Assembly (NCBI GenBank): GCA_017883205.1
Contig: JADGNZ010000004.1
Location: 1-64,000, forward strand
DNA from: Thermoanaerobaculia bacterium
Lineage (GTDB): Bacteria > Acidobacteriota > Thermoanaerobaculia > Gp7-AA8
Length of the DNA: 64,000 bases
Direction of reading: 5' to 3'
Shown here: piece after piece, positions 23,777-32,755 of the stretch
Layout: every line of letters starts with the position of its first letter
Numbering within the stretch: the stretch's first letter is position 1
Position numbers and translations under genes: made by a program
Notes under the pieces: generated by a model
Seen by the model: only the letters and a program-made list of their open reading frames with translations
The model's database searches: none
Told to the model about the DNA's origin: nothing

Positions 23777-25015
23777 TTGAGGTATCGCGTCGCGACGACG
23801 AAGTTGTGGTACGGCCAGCGTGGTCCGTGTGTCTTCATCGCTCGCGCTTGGGGTGAGGTGCACATCGCTGGCCGGCAACAGACCCGGAGCCCGCCAGATT
23901 GGGAGGCCGCCGGAGTGACCTGGCAGCAGCTCGCCACGATGGCGCCCGATGAGATCAGGCACCGCAATCTCTGGCCGCTGGGCTTCATGCCCCTCCCTCA
24001 TCCGAACCATCCGGAGGGAGGAATGCTCTTCCCACAATTTCACATCGATGAAGTCAAGAAGCAGACTGGTCGTGACCTAACGCGATTCGACCTCGACTTC
24101 GACATTCCTGACGCTTTCCTGCCCGAGTTTCCACCGCCGATTTTTCTGACCACCCGGCCCGACCTTGGTGACGTGTCGCAGGGGAAGGTCCTTACCAGCG
24201 AAAACTTCTACGACGTGCTGGCTCCATTGCTCAATCCTAAGCAGATCGAGGGTTTGCGGCTGCTGGTCACGCCATTTCCGCAGCAGCAATTCAATGCCAC
24301 CGAGGACCGGCGATCAGTTAGGCCGAGTCTTGGCGTGACCTGTTTGGACTGCCATGTGAACGGTCATACGAATGGCGCGACGCATCTGGCCGGCGACACG
24401 CGTCCGCAGGCGTTTCGCCACCGCATCGATACGCCCAGTCTGCGCGGCGTCAATATCCAGAGACTGTTCGGCTCCCAGCGAGCGCTCAAGTCAGTCGAAG
24501 ACTTCACGGAGTTCGAGCAGCGCGGCGCCTATTTCGATGGGGATCCGTCACTGGCCACCAAGAAAGGTGTGAACATCCTGGAGCGAGGCAGTCAGGTGCA
24601 CTTCATGGCCGAGATGGAGGACATCTTCGATTTTCCACCGGCGCCGAAGCTGGGAGTGGATGGCAAGCTCGATCCGGAGAAAGCGTCGCCCCAGGAGATG
24701 CGAGGACAGGCGCTCTTCTTTGGAAAGGCTCAGTGCTCGACTTGTCACACGCCGCCTTATTACACGGACAACACGATGCACGATCTGCAGACCGGACGGT
24801 TCTTCGAGCCGCGCTTGATCCGCGATCACATGGCCGTTACCGACGGGAAGATCAAGACGTTCCCGCTGCGAGGGATCAAGGACTCTCCCCCCTACCTGCA
24901 CGATGGACGTCTTCTGACGCTGGACGATACGGTCGAGTTCTTCAATCTCATACTCCGAACGAGGCTGAGCGACGAGGAGAAGAAGGATCTGGTGGTGTTT
25001 CTGCAGGCGCTCTGA
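23777..25015 (+). CDS. Di-haem cytochrome of the cytochrome c peroxidase/MauG group
   Basis: About 412 residues from a TTG, but the real start is unclear. Two CxxCH haem c sites are present: CLDCH (about residue 197) and CSTCH (about residue 321). The C-terminal part (FPLRGIKDSPPYLHDGRLLT, DDTVEFFNLIL) is typical of di-haem peroxidase-like proteins. The body GLKP/HPNHPEGGMLFPQFHI is strongly conserved in a group annotated as cytochrome B6 in soil bacteria. Haem attachment needs export, yet no signal peptide is encoded, so the 5' end has probably been lost or frameshifted. Confidence 0.8.
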   Translation: MRYRVATTKLWYGQRGPCVFIARAWGEVHIAGRQQTRSPPDWEAAGVTWQQLATMAPDEIRHRNLWPLGFMPLPHPNHPEGGMLFPQFHIDEVKKQTGRDLTRFDLDFDIPDAFLPEFPPPIFLTTRPDLGDVSQGKVLTSENFYDVLAPLLNPKQIEGLRLLVTPFPQQQFNATEDRRSVRPSLGVTCLDCHVNGHTNGATHLAGDTRPQAFRHRIDTPSLRGVNIQRLFGSQRALKSVEDFTEFEQRGAYFDGDPSLATKKGVNILERGSQVHFMAEMEDIFDFPPAPKLGVDGKLDPEKASPQEMRGQALFFGKAQCSTCHTPPYYTDNTMHDLQTGRFFEPRLIRDHMAVTDGKIKTFPLRGIKDSPPYLHDGRLLTLDDTVEFFNLILRTRLSDEEKKDLVVFLQAL

Positions 25016-25047
25016 GAGGCAGAGTAGAACGGTGTACAGAGTGACCC

Positions 25048-26397
25048 TTAGGTTGAGAACTTGTTCATGACGAAGAGTCCTGCGCAGGCGAGGAGAACCG
25101 TGAGAATCATCAGTCCGACGAAGCTCAGCGTCGGGCCGCCAGTCGGTGGAAGGGCCGGCAGGATCGCCAGGGAGTAAGCGCGGTTGCCCTGACAGCCGGC
25201 TGCATCCGTCGCCCGGATTGTAACGTTGAAGATGCCTGACACCTGAGGCGTCCCGCTGATGAGTCCCGTGGCCGGGTTGAGAAAGAGGCCGGCCGGCAGC
25301 GCTCCGCCGGCGACGGTGAAGGTATACGGCGCGGTTCCGCCCGAGGCCGTGATCGTCTGTACGTAAGGGACCAGGACCGTACCCGGCGGAAGCGTGGTCG
25401 GGCTCAGGAGGACGGCCGGGCAGCCAGGGCTGACGATGGTGACCGTGTACAGGCGGCTGCCCGAGCAGCCGTTCGCGTCGGTCGCTGTGATCGTGAAAGT
25501 GAACGTCCCGGCGGTGGTTGGCGTTCCTGCAATCGCCCCGGTAGCACTGTTGAGGAGCAGACCTGTGGGCAGCACACCGCTTGATACGGAAAACGTGTAC
25601 GGCGCCGTCCCGCCGGAAGCGGACACGGTCTGATTGTACGGAGTACCTACCGAGCCGTTCGGCAGCGTCGCCGGATTCACGGTGATGATCGGACAGACCG
25701 AAACGCCGCAGGTATTGACGTTGTTGGTATCGAGTGTCACGGCCCCATTGCGCGCCAGCGCTCTGCCGTTGGTGTTTGACCCGGTCGTGAGCGTGATGCT
25801 GGTGAGAGCCAGGATGTCTCCCACGAACGACGAGCCTGTGCCGAGGGTCGCGGAGCTGCCGGCCTGCCAGAAGACTTTGTTGCAGCTGCTGCCGCCGTTG
25901 TTGATGACCGTGACTGACGAGCTGGTCGCCGTCGTGAGCGTGCTCCCGATTTTGAACAGGAACAGCGCGTTCGCGTTGCCGAGGGCATCGAGGGTCAGGG
26001 CGCCGGTGAGCTGCGCGGATGACGTGAAGCAATAGACGCCGGGTGTCAGCGTCAGTCCTCCGAGATTCTGACCGGTCAGATCCACCGTACACGGTGTGGA
26101 CGCGATGTTGTTGTAGGCGGTGGTGAGGTCGTTCTGCGCCTGCATGGCCACCGCATCGTTGCTGTGGATCGCTCCTCCGACGACGGTGCCGGGAGGGAAG
26201 CCGGTTACGGCGCTACCGGGGCTGACACCGACGTTGCCGTTGACGGTGGTCGCGCCCGTATTGGTGACGGTGGACCCGCCGAGGACGGCGAAGTTCTGCG
26301 CGGTACCGAGGGAGATCTGAGCGCATGCCGGTGAGGGGCTGAAAAGAAACGCCGCGAGCCCGATGATCGTGAGAGGGCCGATGGACTTCCGCTTCAT
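25048..26397 (-). CDS. Ice-binding-family (DUF3494) surface protein with Ig-like repeats
   Basis: 449 residues from ATG 26397 (AGGGA 7 bp upstream). Signal peptide, then a DUF3494 beta-helix domain (about 30-225: SLGTAQNFAVLGGSTVTNTG, GNVGVSPGSAVTGFPPG, LTGQNLGGLTLTPGVYCF). Two putative-Ig (He_PIG) repeats of about 90 residues follow (GTPYNQTVSASGGTAPYTFS; LVPYVQTITASGGTAPYTFT). The C-terminus (PPTGGPTLSFVGLMILTVLL) is a PTL-plus-helix tail resembling IPTL-CTERM sorting signals. It is therefore a surface-displayed adhesive or ice-binding protein. Ice binding itself is not shown, since many DUF3494 proteins are adhesins. Confidence 0.9.
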   Translation of the reverse strand: MKRKSIGPLTIIGLAAFLFSPSPACAQISLGTAQNFAVLGGSTVTNTGATTVNGNVGVSPGSAVTGFPPGTVVGGAIHSNDAVAMQAQNDLTTAYNNIASTPCTVDLTGQNLGGLTLTPGVYCFTSSAQLTGALTLDALGNANALFLFKIGSTLTTATSSSVTVINNGGSSCNKVFWQAGSSATLGTGSSFVGDILALTSITLTTGSNTNGRALARNGAVTLDTNNVNTCGVSVCPIITVNPATLPNGSVGTPYNQTVSASGGTAPYTFSVSSGVLPTGLLLNSATGAIAGTPTTAGTFTFTITATDANGCSGSRLYTVTIVSPGCPAVLLSPTTLPPGTVLVPYVQTITASGGTAPYTFTVAGGALPAGLFLNPATGLISGTPQVSGIFNVTIRATDAAGCQGNRAYSLAILPALPPTGGPTLSFVGLMILTVLLACAGLFVMNKFST

Positions 26398-26485
26398 ATC
26401 GAATTCCCTTTTCATCAGGTCGGATGGAAGATATCAGAAGCCAGACTGGAATCGCGGCGAGCGGCAGGCGCGGTATTCTTTGCAT

Positions 26486-27802
26486 ATGAACTTCGTCGAG
26501 AACCTGGTCGATGGAAATCGACTGCTACCCGTACTTCTCCAGGATCTCGAATCCGCGGAGAGATCGATTCACATCGCCATCTTTCTCTTCTTCGACGACC
26601 CGATCGGCGAGGAGATCTCGGCCCTCCTCGAGGCGAAAGCGCGCTCAGGCGTCTCCGTCCGCGTCCTACTCAACGTTGAGAAGACCGATATGGGCGACCC
26701 CTTCGGGACCGGCGAGAAGGAGATGATGAAGGAGGATCCGAGCTTCGCCCGTGATCCGACCGACGTCTCGAAGATGCGTCAACGCCTCTTGGACGCCGGC
26801 GTCGCCGTTGTCGACACTGAGCTCGACTACGACAAGATTGTCGAGACGGGAGAGCCCGAGCTTGACGCCCTCGCCGGCGAGATCAGGCAGACCGTGAAGG
26901 TCAACGCGCTCCACGTCGATCACCGGAAGATCGTGACCATCGACGGGCGGGTCGCGTACTGCGGCTCAGCGAACTTTGGGGTGCAGTACCTGTATCGCCT
27001 GCCCTTCGATCCGGCGAAGAGCGACCACGATGAGGCGACCGCGGTGCGGGAAGCAGGGCAACCGGAGCCATGGTGGAAGTGGCACGACGGTCTCGCGCGG
27101 TTCGAGGGACCGATCGTCTTCGATCTGGACAGGGTCTTCCGCGAGCGCTGGCGGCTTGGAGGAGGAGCGAACTTCGAGTGCCTCGAAGCCGTGATCCCGG
27201 CAGCGCCCCGCGGCATCTCTGTTCGGTCGGCACGAGTGATTAAGAACGAACCAAGCTCGCGAACGAACGAGATCCGCGAGGCCTTCCTCGACCGCATCCA
27301 TGCTGCGGAGCGTTCGATCTTCATCGAGAACCCTTTCCTCTATCACCCAGCGATCGTGGATGCACTCGTTGTGGCGAAGCGCCAGCGACCACTTCTTGAC
27401 GTAACGGTCATTGTCCCGGCAGCCACGTGGACCCCTAACAAATTGACGTACGACGCCCAGCAGCACCACTACTCGGCGTACCTCGACGCAGGGTTGGAGG
27501 TCTTCGAATACCAGAACCACTTCAACCATTTGAAGCTCGCGACGTTCGACATGCGATGGGTCATCGCCGGCTCCGCGAACCTGAATTTCAGGAGCCTCGA
27601 GGACGACAAGGATTTCGAGGCCTGCGTTCTCATCGAGAGCGAGCAGCTCGCGCGGAACATCGATCGTGAAGTTCGCGCCGAGGACATCCGCTGGTCGAGG
27701 CGCATTGCGCCGGAGGATGTTCACGGCGCGTCGTTGCATGCGCTCCGCGCGCGCTCGCGGGGTCCGCGCACGCTAATGATGATCGCAGCGCGAGAGCTCT
27801 AA
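26486..27802 (+). CDS. Phospholipase D-family protein, cardiolipin synthase-like
   Basis: 438 residues from ATG 26486. Two HKD motifs are intact: HRKIVTID (His at about 146, followed by GRVAYCGSANFG) and HLKLATFD (His at about 348, followed by GSANLNFRSLEDD). The two halves form one active site, with a phosphohistidine intermediate. There is no N-terminal membrane anchor, unlike Cls, so it may be a soluble phospholipase/transphosphatidylase. It diverges from the ice-binding gene with a shared 88-bp intergenic region. The exact lipid reaction is not resolvable. Confidence 0.9.
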   Translation: MNFVENLVDGNRLLPVLLQDLESAERSIHIAIFLFFDDPIGEEISALLEAKARSGVSVRVLLNVEKTDMGDPFGTGEKEMMKEDPSFARDPTDVSKMRQRLLDAGVAVVDTELDYDKIVETGEPELDALAGEIRQTVKVNALHVDHRKIVTIDGRVAYCGSANFGVQYLYRLPFDPAKSDHDEATAVREAGQPEPWWKWHDGLARFEGPIVFDLDRVFRERWRLGGGANFECLEAVIPAAPRGISVRSARVIKNEPSSRTNEIREAFLDRIHAAERSIFIENPFLYHPAIVDALVVAKRQRPLLDVTVIVPAATWTPNKLTYDAQQHHYSAYLDAGLEVFEYQNHFNHLKLATFDMRWVIAGSANLNFRSLEDDKDFEACVLIESEQLARNIDREVRAEDIRWSRRIAPEDVHGASLHALRARSRGPRTLMMIAAREL

Positions 27803-27965
27803 GACGGTCTTCTACGCAAAGGCTCGTTCGTGGCATACGGGAATCCAAGCACGACGCGGGCTCGCTTCCACGCAGACCTTGTGAGCTTATAATTCTCGCC
27901 CGTCCGACTCAAGTCGGGTAGCCGTCAGTACGATCTGAGGGGCGCGGACGCCGGAGAGAAAAGGG

Positions 27966-28859
27966 ATGACGCCAAAGAGTATCTGGATTCTGACTAAAGC
28001 AGCGGCATCATCCTGGGTCGACGACTACGCGCAAAGCATGGGAGCGGCACTGGCCTACTACACCATGTTCTCGATCGCACCGTTATTGCTGATTGTGATT
28101 TCTGTCGCCGGACTCATCTTCGGGGCCGAAGCCTCGCGTGGCGAGATTGTCGGGCAGTTGCAGGGCCTGATGGGGCAGCAGGGCGCCGAGGCCGTTCAGG
28201 GACTACTCGAAAGCGCGAAAAAGCCGGCCGAAAGCGTCACCGGCGCGCTGGCCGGTGGAATTCTACTGTTGATCGGTGCGACATCGGTGTTTGCCGAATT
28301 GCAGGATGCGTTTGATCGCATATGGCGCACACCCAAAAGACGCAACGGTGGAATCTGGAGCTTGCTGCGCTCCCGCCTGCTGTCTTTCGGCTTGATCATC
28401 AGCATAGGTTTCCTATTGATGGTGTCACTCGTGGCCAGCGCGGCCGCACTGGGGAAATTGTGGGGGCCGCTGTTCGCAAACTGGACAATCCTCGCGAACG
28501 TGACCACCTTGCTGTTCAGTTTCGCGCTCACTACGATTGTGTTTGCAATGATCTATAAGATCATGCCGCGTGCGAAAGTTGACTGGGCGGACGTGTGGAT
28601 CGGCGCCTGCGTGACTGCGGTGCTCTTTACGATCGGCAAATCCCTGATCGGGCTCTACATCGGCAGGAGCGGTGTGACCTCAGGATTTGGTGCCGCCGGT
28701 TCGCTGGTCGTCTCGCTGGTGTGGGTGTACTACTCCGCCCAGATCTTTCTGATGGGCGCGGAATTTACGTGGGCTTATGCGCTGACATTCGGATCGCGCA
28801 AGGAACAGCCGGTGCCCCTCGCTACGCCCGTCGTCCCCAGTTCAGACCAGGAGAAATGA
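27966..28859 (+). CDS. YihY/BrkB-family membrane protein
   Basis: 297 residues with GGAGAG-AAAAGGG ahead of the ATG. Six hydrophobic helices with family landmarks: MGAALAYYTMFSIAPLLLIV, ELQDAFDRIWRTP and GAAGSLVVSLVWVYYSAQIF. The family is of unresolved function despite an old RNase BN label; transporter or scaffold roles are suspected. A second BrkB gene lies at 61592, and in both places sequence of a P-type ATPase is nearby. Confidence 0.92.
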   Translation: MTPKSIWILTKAAASSWVDDYAQSMGAALAYYTMFSIAPLLLIVISVAGLIFGAEASRGEIVGQLQGLMGQQGAEAVQGLLESAKKPAESVTGALAGGILLLIGATSVFAELQDAFDRIWRTPKRRNGGIWSLLRSRLLSFGLIISIGFLLMVSLVASAAALGKLWGPLFANWTILANVTTLLFSFALTTIVFAMIYKIMPRAKVDWADVWIGACVTAVLFTIGKSLIGLYIGRSGVTSGFGAAGSLVVSLVWVYYSAQIFLMGAEFTWAYALTFGSRKEQPVPLATPVVPSSDQEK

Positions 28860-28902
28860 GAAACTTTTTCCCCGAGGAGTTCTTGACGAGGTTTGAAAAA
28901 CG

Positions 28903-30006
28903 TCAATGTCCGTGAAGCACTTCGTCGACAGCGGCATCCTCTGCTTGAGTGTCAGTGGCGCCAGCGAGCGCTGCGTGTTCGGCGATGACCTCGCTCCGCA
29001 TGTAATCCTGAAGCCAGATCCGCTCGATGATGGGGTACGCGGCGACGATCGGGAGCGCGAGGAGGATACCGAGAATCCCCTGAAGGCTGCCGCCGACGAT
29101 GAGAGCGAGGAGGACGGCGAGCGTCGAAAGACGGAGGTTGTGACCATAGATGCGCGGAACAATGATGTAGTTCTCGAGCACGTGGTACAGAAGATACGCG
29201 ATAAGAACGACAATCGCCGCCGTGCCGGAGACACTCAAGGCCATCAGAACCGCAGGTATGGTCATGAGGATGGTGCCGAGAATGGGAAGAATATCGAAGA
29301 CCGCCGCCAGGAACGCCAGGGGCAAAGCTGCGGGAACCCCCACCGCAGTCAAGACGACGAAGACCCAGAGGCCGCAGATGCACGAGGTCAGGAGCTGTCC
29401 GCGCATGTACTCGCGGATGACTGCTTGCACCTCGGGGAGCGTTTCCGCGACTTTTGCGCGATGCTTGCGCGGGGCATAGCTCAGCATCCAGGCATATAGG
29501 CGCCGGCCATCGAGGAGCAGGTAGAGGCTCAAAACAAGAATGAGAATCATAGTGCCGGTCGCCTCGATGGTCGCCTGCGCCCAGATCAGCGGAGTCTGGA
29601 GCCAGCGAACATCGAGGTTAGGCGCAGAAAACATAGCGTCGATGACATGGGGGATGGATGGATAATGAGAGAGAGCGCCCTTGCGCAACTGGCCCCAAGA
29701 CGCTTCGAGGTCGACGAGGAGCGCGGCAATATCCGTGAACATCGCGGGGAGCACGACGCCAAAGAGCAGTACTACAAGAACGAGCATGATGAGACCGACG
29801 ACGAGCACGCCGATCTGTCTCGGTATTCTGCGACGTTCCATCATTACGACGAACGAGTCGAAGGTGACCGCAAGGAGAACAGCCACGATGAGAAGAAGGA
29901 ACGGTGTCCAGAGTCTCACGAGGATGAACAGCAGGAGAACCGTGACGAGAATCTTCACAATCGTTATCGTGGGGATGTGGAGCTCGACACGTTGCGGATC
30001 AGCCAT
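28903..30006 (-). CDS. AI-2E family transporter
   Basis: 367 residues from ATG 30006 (MADPQRVELHIP); the frame reaches 30099 without family similarity. Eight hydrophobic helices with the conserved blocks LSLYLLLDGRRLYAWML, VIREYMRGQLLTSCICGL, AFLAAVFDILPILGTILM and ENYIIVPRIYGHNLRLSTLA. Members export the AI-2 signal (TqsA) or act as Na+/H+ antiporters, so the substrate is open. The C-terminal 20 residues are acidic and hydrophilic. It is convergent with the BrkB gene. Confidence 0.92.
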   Translation of the reverse strand: MADPQRVELHIPTITIVKILVTVLLLFILVRLWTPFLLLIVAVLLAVTFDSFVVMMERRRIPRQIGVLVVGLIMLVLVVLLFGVVLPAMFTDIAALLVDLEASWGQLRKGALSHYPSIPHVIDAMFSAPNLDVRWLQTPLIWAQATIEATGTMILILVLSLYLLLDGRRLYAWMLSYAPRKHRAKVAETLPEVQAVIREYMRGQLLTSCICGLWVFVVLTAVGVPAALPLAFLAAVFDILPILGTILMTIPAVLMALSVSGTAAIVVLIAYLLYHVLENYIIVPRIYGHNLRLSTLAVLLALIVGGSLQGILGILLALPIVAAYPIIERIWLQDYMRSEVIAEHAALAGATDTQAEDAAVDEVLHGH

Positions 30007-30128
30007 GAGTCGGAGTCGCTCCTGCGAGTATGCAGTGTTTTTCAGCAGATTCTCAAGATGTTTTCCCGTAGCGAGGTCGACCGACCGGCGCAACAGCACG
30101 CGCCCGATCTGGGCCGACTGCCCATCAG

Positions 30129-30671
30129 TTGTTACCGTTTCTCCCGCTGCTGCCGAAACAGATCCTGCTTACGAACATGCTCACTGACATGCCGGCCATG
30201 ACCATATCGAGCGACGGCGTCAACGACGAGATGCTGGCCAGACCGCGACGGTGGGATATCGGTTTCATCCGCTCGTTCATGCTGACGTTCGGCGTGCTGA
30301 GCTCCGTGTTCGACTACCTGACGTTCGGCGCGCTGCTGTACCTCTTCCACGCGAACACCGACCAGTTCCGCACGGCGTGCTTCGTGGAGTCTGTGCTCTC
30401 CGCCTCTCTGATTCTCCTGGTGGTACGCAGCCGGCGGCCGTTCTTCCGCAGCAAACCGAGTGGACGCCTGCTGCTGGCGACGCTTGGTGTGGTGGTGGTG
30501 ACTGTGGCTTTGCCCGACCTTCCCTTCGCCCCGATCCTCGGCTTCACTCCACTCCCGCTGAAGTACCTCGGCGTAGCGGCGGTGATCGTGACGCTCTACA
30601 TCGTTTCGGGAGAGCTGGCGAAACGGCTCTTCTATCGACGGTTCGATCGTGCGCCTTCGCTGGCGGGGTGA
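30129..30671 (+). pseudogene. C-terminal fragment of a Mg-type P-ATPase
   Basis: 181 codons from LPFLPLLPKQILLTNMLTDM to the stop. They align over their whole length with the last quarter of the intact ATPase at 59061-61595: LPFLPMLPTQILLNNF there, RPRRWDIGFIRSFMLTFG versus KPQRWDIATIRRFMLFIG, and both end in a VEIVKRR/ELAKRLFYRR helix. The catalytic domain with DKTGT is absent. There is no start or promoter; the upstream 120 bp belong to the AI-2E gene promoter side. Confidence 0.85.
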
Positions 30672-31195
30672 GCTGCGGCTCGATCGCGATTGCAACAAGC
30701 CTGCATGATTCGAGCAATGGTCGAGAGTGCTTTGCATCGTCTTGAGACCCGATCCTCAGATCCTTACTCGTCCAAATGACCCAATCGCAAGTAACCCGAC
30801 AAACGGTCCGTTCTGCCGGAATGGCGCTGGTGGCAGCGTACCAAAAGGTGCTACGGGGCCTGATGCGGTCGGAAAACGGTAGAGGGCAACGCGAATCGGT
30901 TCGATCGGCACCCCCTCAGGCATCACGCCTGATCTCTTCGGGCGCCATCGGGTGGCGTCCGCGGGGGCAGCTTTGATGGTCGGACGTAGCTCGCCTGAAC
31001 AATCCCCGGAGTTGAGCAACCGCCATGAGTTACTCGACACATAGCCGTGGTTTTGGGGCCGGCGAACGAATGTCTGACCCCTCGGGCCGATGTACGCGTG
31101 CGCCGCTAAGAAGGCGCGACCTTGTGTCTGGAGCATTTCGAAGCGCTCCGCTTGCAAATCCGCCGAGCGCCTTGGGTGCTAATATCCAGCCCATC
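30672..31195. other. Intergenic region without recognised genes
   Basis: Frames on both strands are short or lack any protein-like pattern or ribosome binding site. The sequence has no clear hairpin or repeat. It separates the P-ATPase fragment from the Uma2 gene and may be old gene debris. Confidence 0.5.
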
Positions 31196-31801
31196 ATGTC
31201 GTTCGCATCGGAGCACCCAGCGCGGCCCCATCTCGGTCGCCCCATGACGTTCGAGGAATGGGCTGCCATGCCCGAGGATGAGCCAGGCGAGTTGGTCGAC
31301 GGTCGCGTCGAGGAGGAGGAGGTGCCCGATCTCGTCCATGAGTTAGTCGTGTCCTGGCTGGTTCACGTGCTCAGGACCTGGTTGGGCCGGGAAGGCTTCG
31401 TGTTCGGCTCCGAAGCCAAGTATGCCGTACGTGCAGACCGCGGCCGGAAGCCGGATGTCGCTGTGTACCTTGGCTCCGACGGCAGCCATTTGCCGAAGCA
31501 CGGAATCGTGCGTGTACCGCCTGACATCGTTGTGGAGGTGGTCTCTCCGTCGCCCCGCGACGAGCGGCGTGACCGCATCGAGAAGATGGACGAGTACGCG
31601 GCGTTTGGAGTGCGGTACTACTGGATTCTCGACCCGAGCCTGCAGTCGCTCGAGGTGTTCGAGCTGCTTGGCGGGCGTTACGCACGCGCTGCGCGGGCCA
31701 CCGAGGGCCGGATGGATCCCGTACCGGGTTGCCGCGAACTAGTGATCGAGCTCGATGCCCTCTGGGAAGAGCTCTCCCGGCTCGGTCCGCGTGAACGATG
31801 A
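31196..31801 (+). CDS. Uma2-family (DUF820) restriction-endonuclease-like protein
   Basis: 201 residues from ATG 31196. The PD-(D/E)xK core is visible: VDGRVEEEEVPDLVHELVV at the N-terminus, GSEAKYAVRADRGRKPDVAV (Asp of the motif) and DIVVEVVSPSPRDERRDRIE (Glu, then Lys in KMDEYAAFGVRYYWILDP). Uma2 proteins are widespread in cyanobacteria, Acidobacteriota and Planctomycetes; their biological role is unproven though they have a nuclease fold. The upstream frame to 31025 is not family-like. Confidence 0.9.
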   Translation: MSFASEHPARPHLGRPMTFEEWAAMPEDEPGELVDGRVEEEEVPDLVHELVVSWLVHVLRTWLGREGFVFGSEAKYAVRADRGRKPDVAVYLGSDGSHLPKHGIVRVPPDIVVEVVSPSPRDERRDRIEKMDEYAAFGVRYYWILDPSLQSLEVFELLGGRYARAARATEGRMDPVPGCRELVIELDALWEELSRLGPRER

Positions 31802-32546
31802 CGTGGGCAACACATCCGTGACAGTTCGCGTCCAGGCGTACGGCGGCAAGTTTGTCGGCAACAAGATGAACCCGGCGCTGACGGTGAACATCGTTGGCGG
31901 CGGCACGCCGGTTCTCAATCAGCCGATTCCGAGTCCGAGCACCGGTACCGTCACGCAGCCGTTCCATGTGAGCGCGGCCCGAGACACGATCGTGGTGCAG
32001 CCTCCTTCGCAGAAGGCGGGCGAATGGTGGGTCATCCCCGACCCGGCGCCGGGTCAACTGACGGTCTCGTTCGATCTCGAGGCGCCCTCGCTCGTCGAAT
32101 TCACCGCAACTGCCGGGCCGCAGTCGGTGACAGGGATGGCGTCGATGTTTCTCATTCCCGGCCTGCAGCTCACCGGCGTCGATCCTGGCCTGGTCATCAC
32201 TCTGCACGGGCTGGCGGTTTTCACTCCGGTGTGGAAGCCGGCTACGCCGGGCACCGTCGCGATCAGCGCGGAAGTGACGATGATGTGCGGCTGTCCCATC
32301 ACGCCGCTTCCGCCGCCGCCCGGCGTGGAGGCGTACTGGCCGGACAACGAGTTCCTGGTGTTCGCCCAGTATTGGGGCGACGACGGGACCGCCGGTCAGG
32401 CGGGGATGACCTGCGGCGCGAACAGCACGTACGCCGGAACGATCACCGGCCTTACGCCGGGCAACACCTACAACTTCTTCGTCGTGGCGCTGCAGCATGC
32501 CGAAATGAACGTCGGAGCCTCGGGGGCCATCACCTTCAGAGCCTGA
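31755..32546 (+). CDS. Beta-rich hypothetical protein, probably 5'-truncated
   Basis: 263 residues if started at ATG 31755, inside the Uma2 gene; a GTG at 31791 is another option. The sequence is rich in beta strands and Pro/Gly (AYGGKFVGNKMNPALTVNIV, SARDTIVVQPPSQKAGEWW, YWPDNEFLVFAQYWGDDG) and ends in an FN3-like TGLTPGNTYNFFVVAL. Two cysteines in MMCGCPITPLPPPP. No signal peptide, although such folds are normally secreted, so the 5' end may have been replaced by the Uma2 gene. I recognise no family. Confidence 0.55.
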   Translation: MPSGKSSPGSVRVNDDVGNTSVTVRVQAYGGKFVGNKMNPALTVNIVGGGTPVLNQPIPSPSTGTVTQPFHVSAARDTIVVQPPSQKAGEWWVIPDPAPGQLTVSFDLEAPSLVEFTATAGPQSVTGMASMFLIPGLQLTGVDPGLVITLHGLAVFTPVWKPATPGTVAISAEVTMMCGCPITPLPPPPGVEAYWPDNEFLVFAQYWGDDGTAGQAGMTCGANSTYAGTITGLTPGNTYNFFVVALQHAEMNVGASGAITFRA

Positions 32547-32639
32547 CTACTTTAGGGAGTGAAACCGATTGGATCTGCCTCAGAGCGCCCAAAGCAGATG
32601 CATGTGCGTGATCCGCCGCGTTGATCGAAAGCGGGTCCT

Positions 32640-32655
32640 CGTGACTCGCGTCACA
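32640..32655. promoter_or_regulatory. Crp/Fnr-type operator candidate (CGTGA-N6-TCACA)
   Basis: CGTGACTCGCGTCACA matches the TGTGA-N6-TCACA palindrome at 9 of 10 positions. It lies about 100 bp before the CDP-archaeol synthase-like gene. Confidence 0.5.
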
Positions 32656-32755
32656 AACTGTCGGTGCGTTGCGTCCACGCAAGACTCGTAGAGGCGCAGC
32701 AACATGACGAAGGAAAACGGCGGAGGTCACCGACGCTCTGCCGTCATCATGGTCC

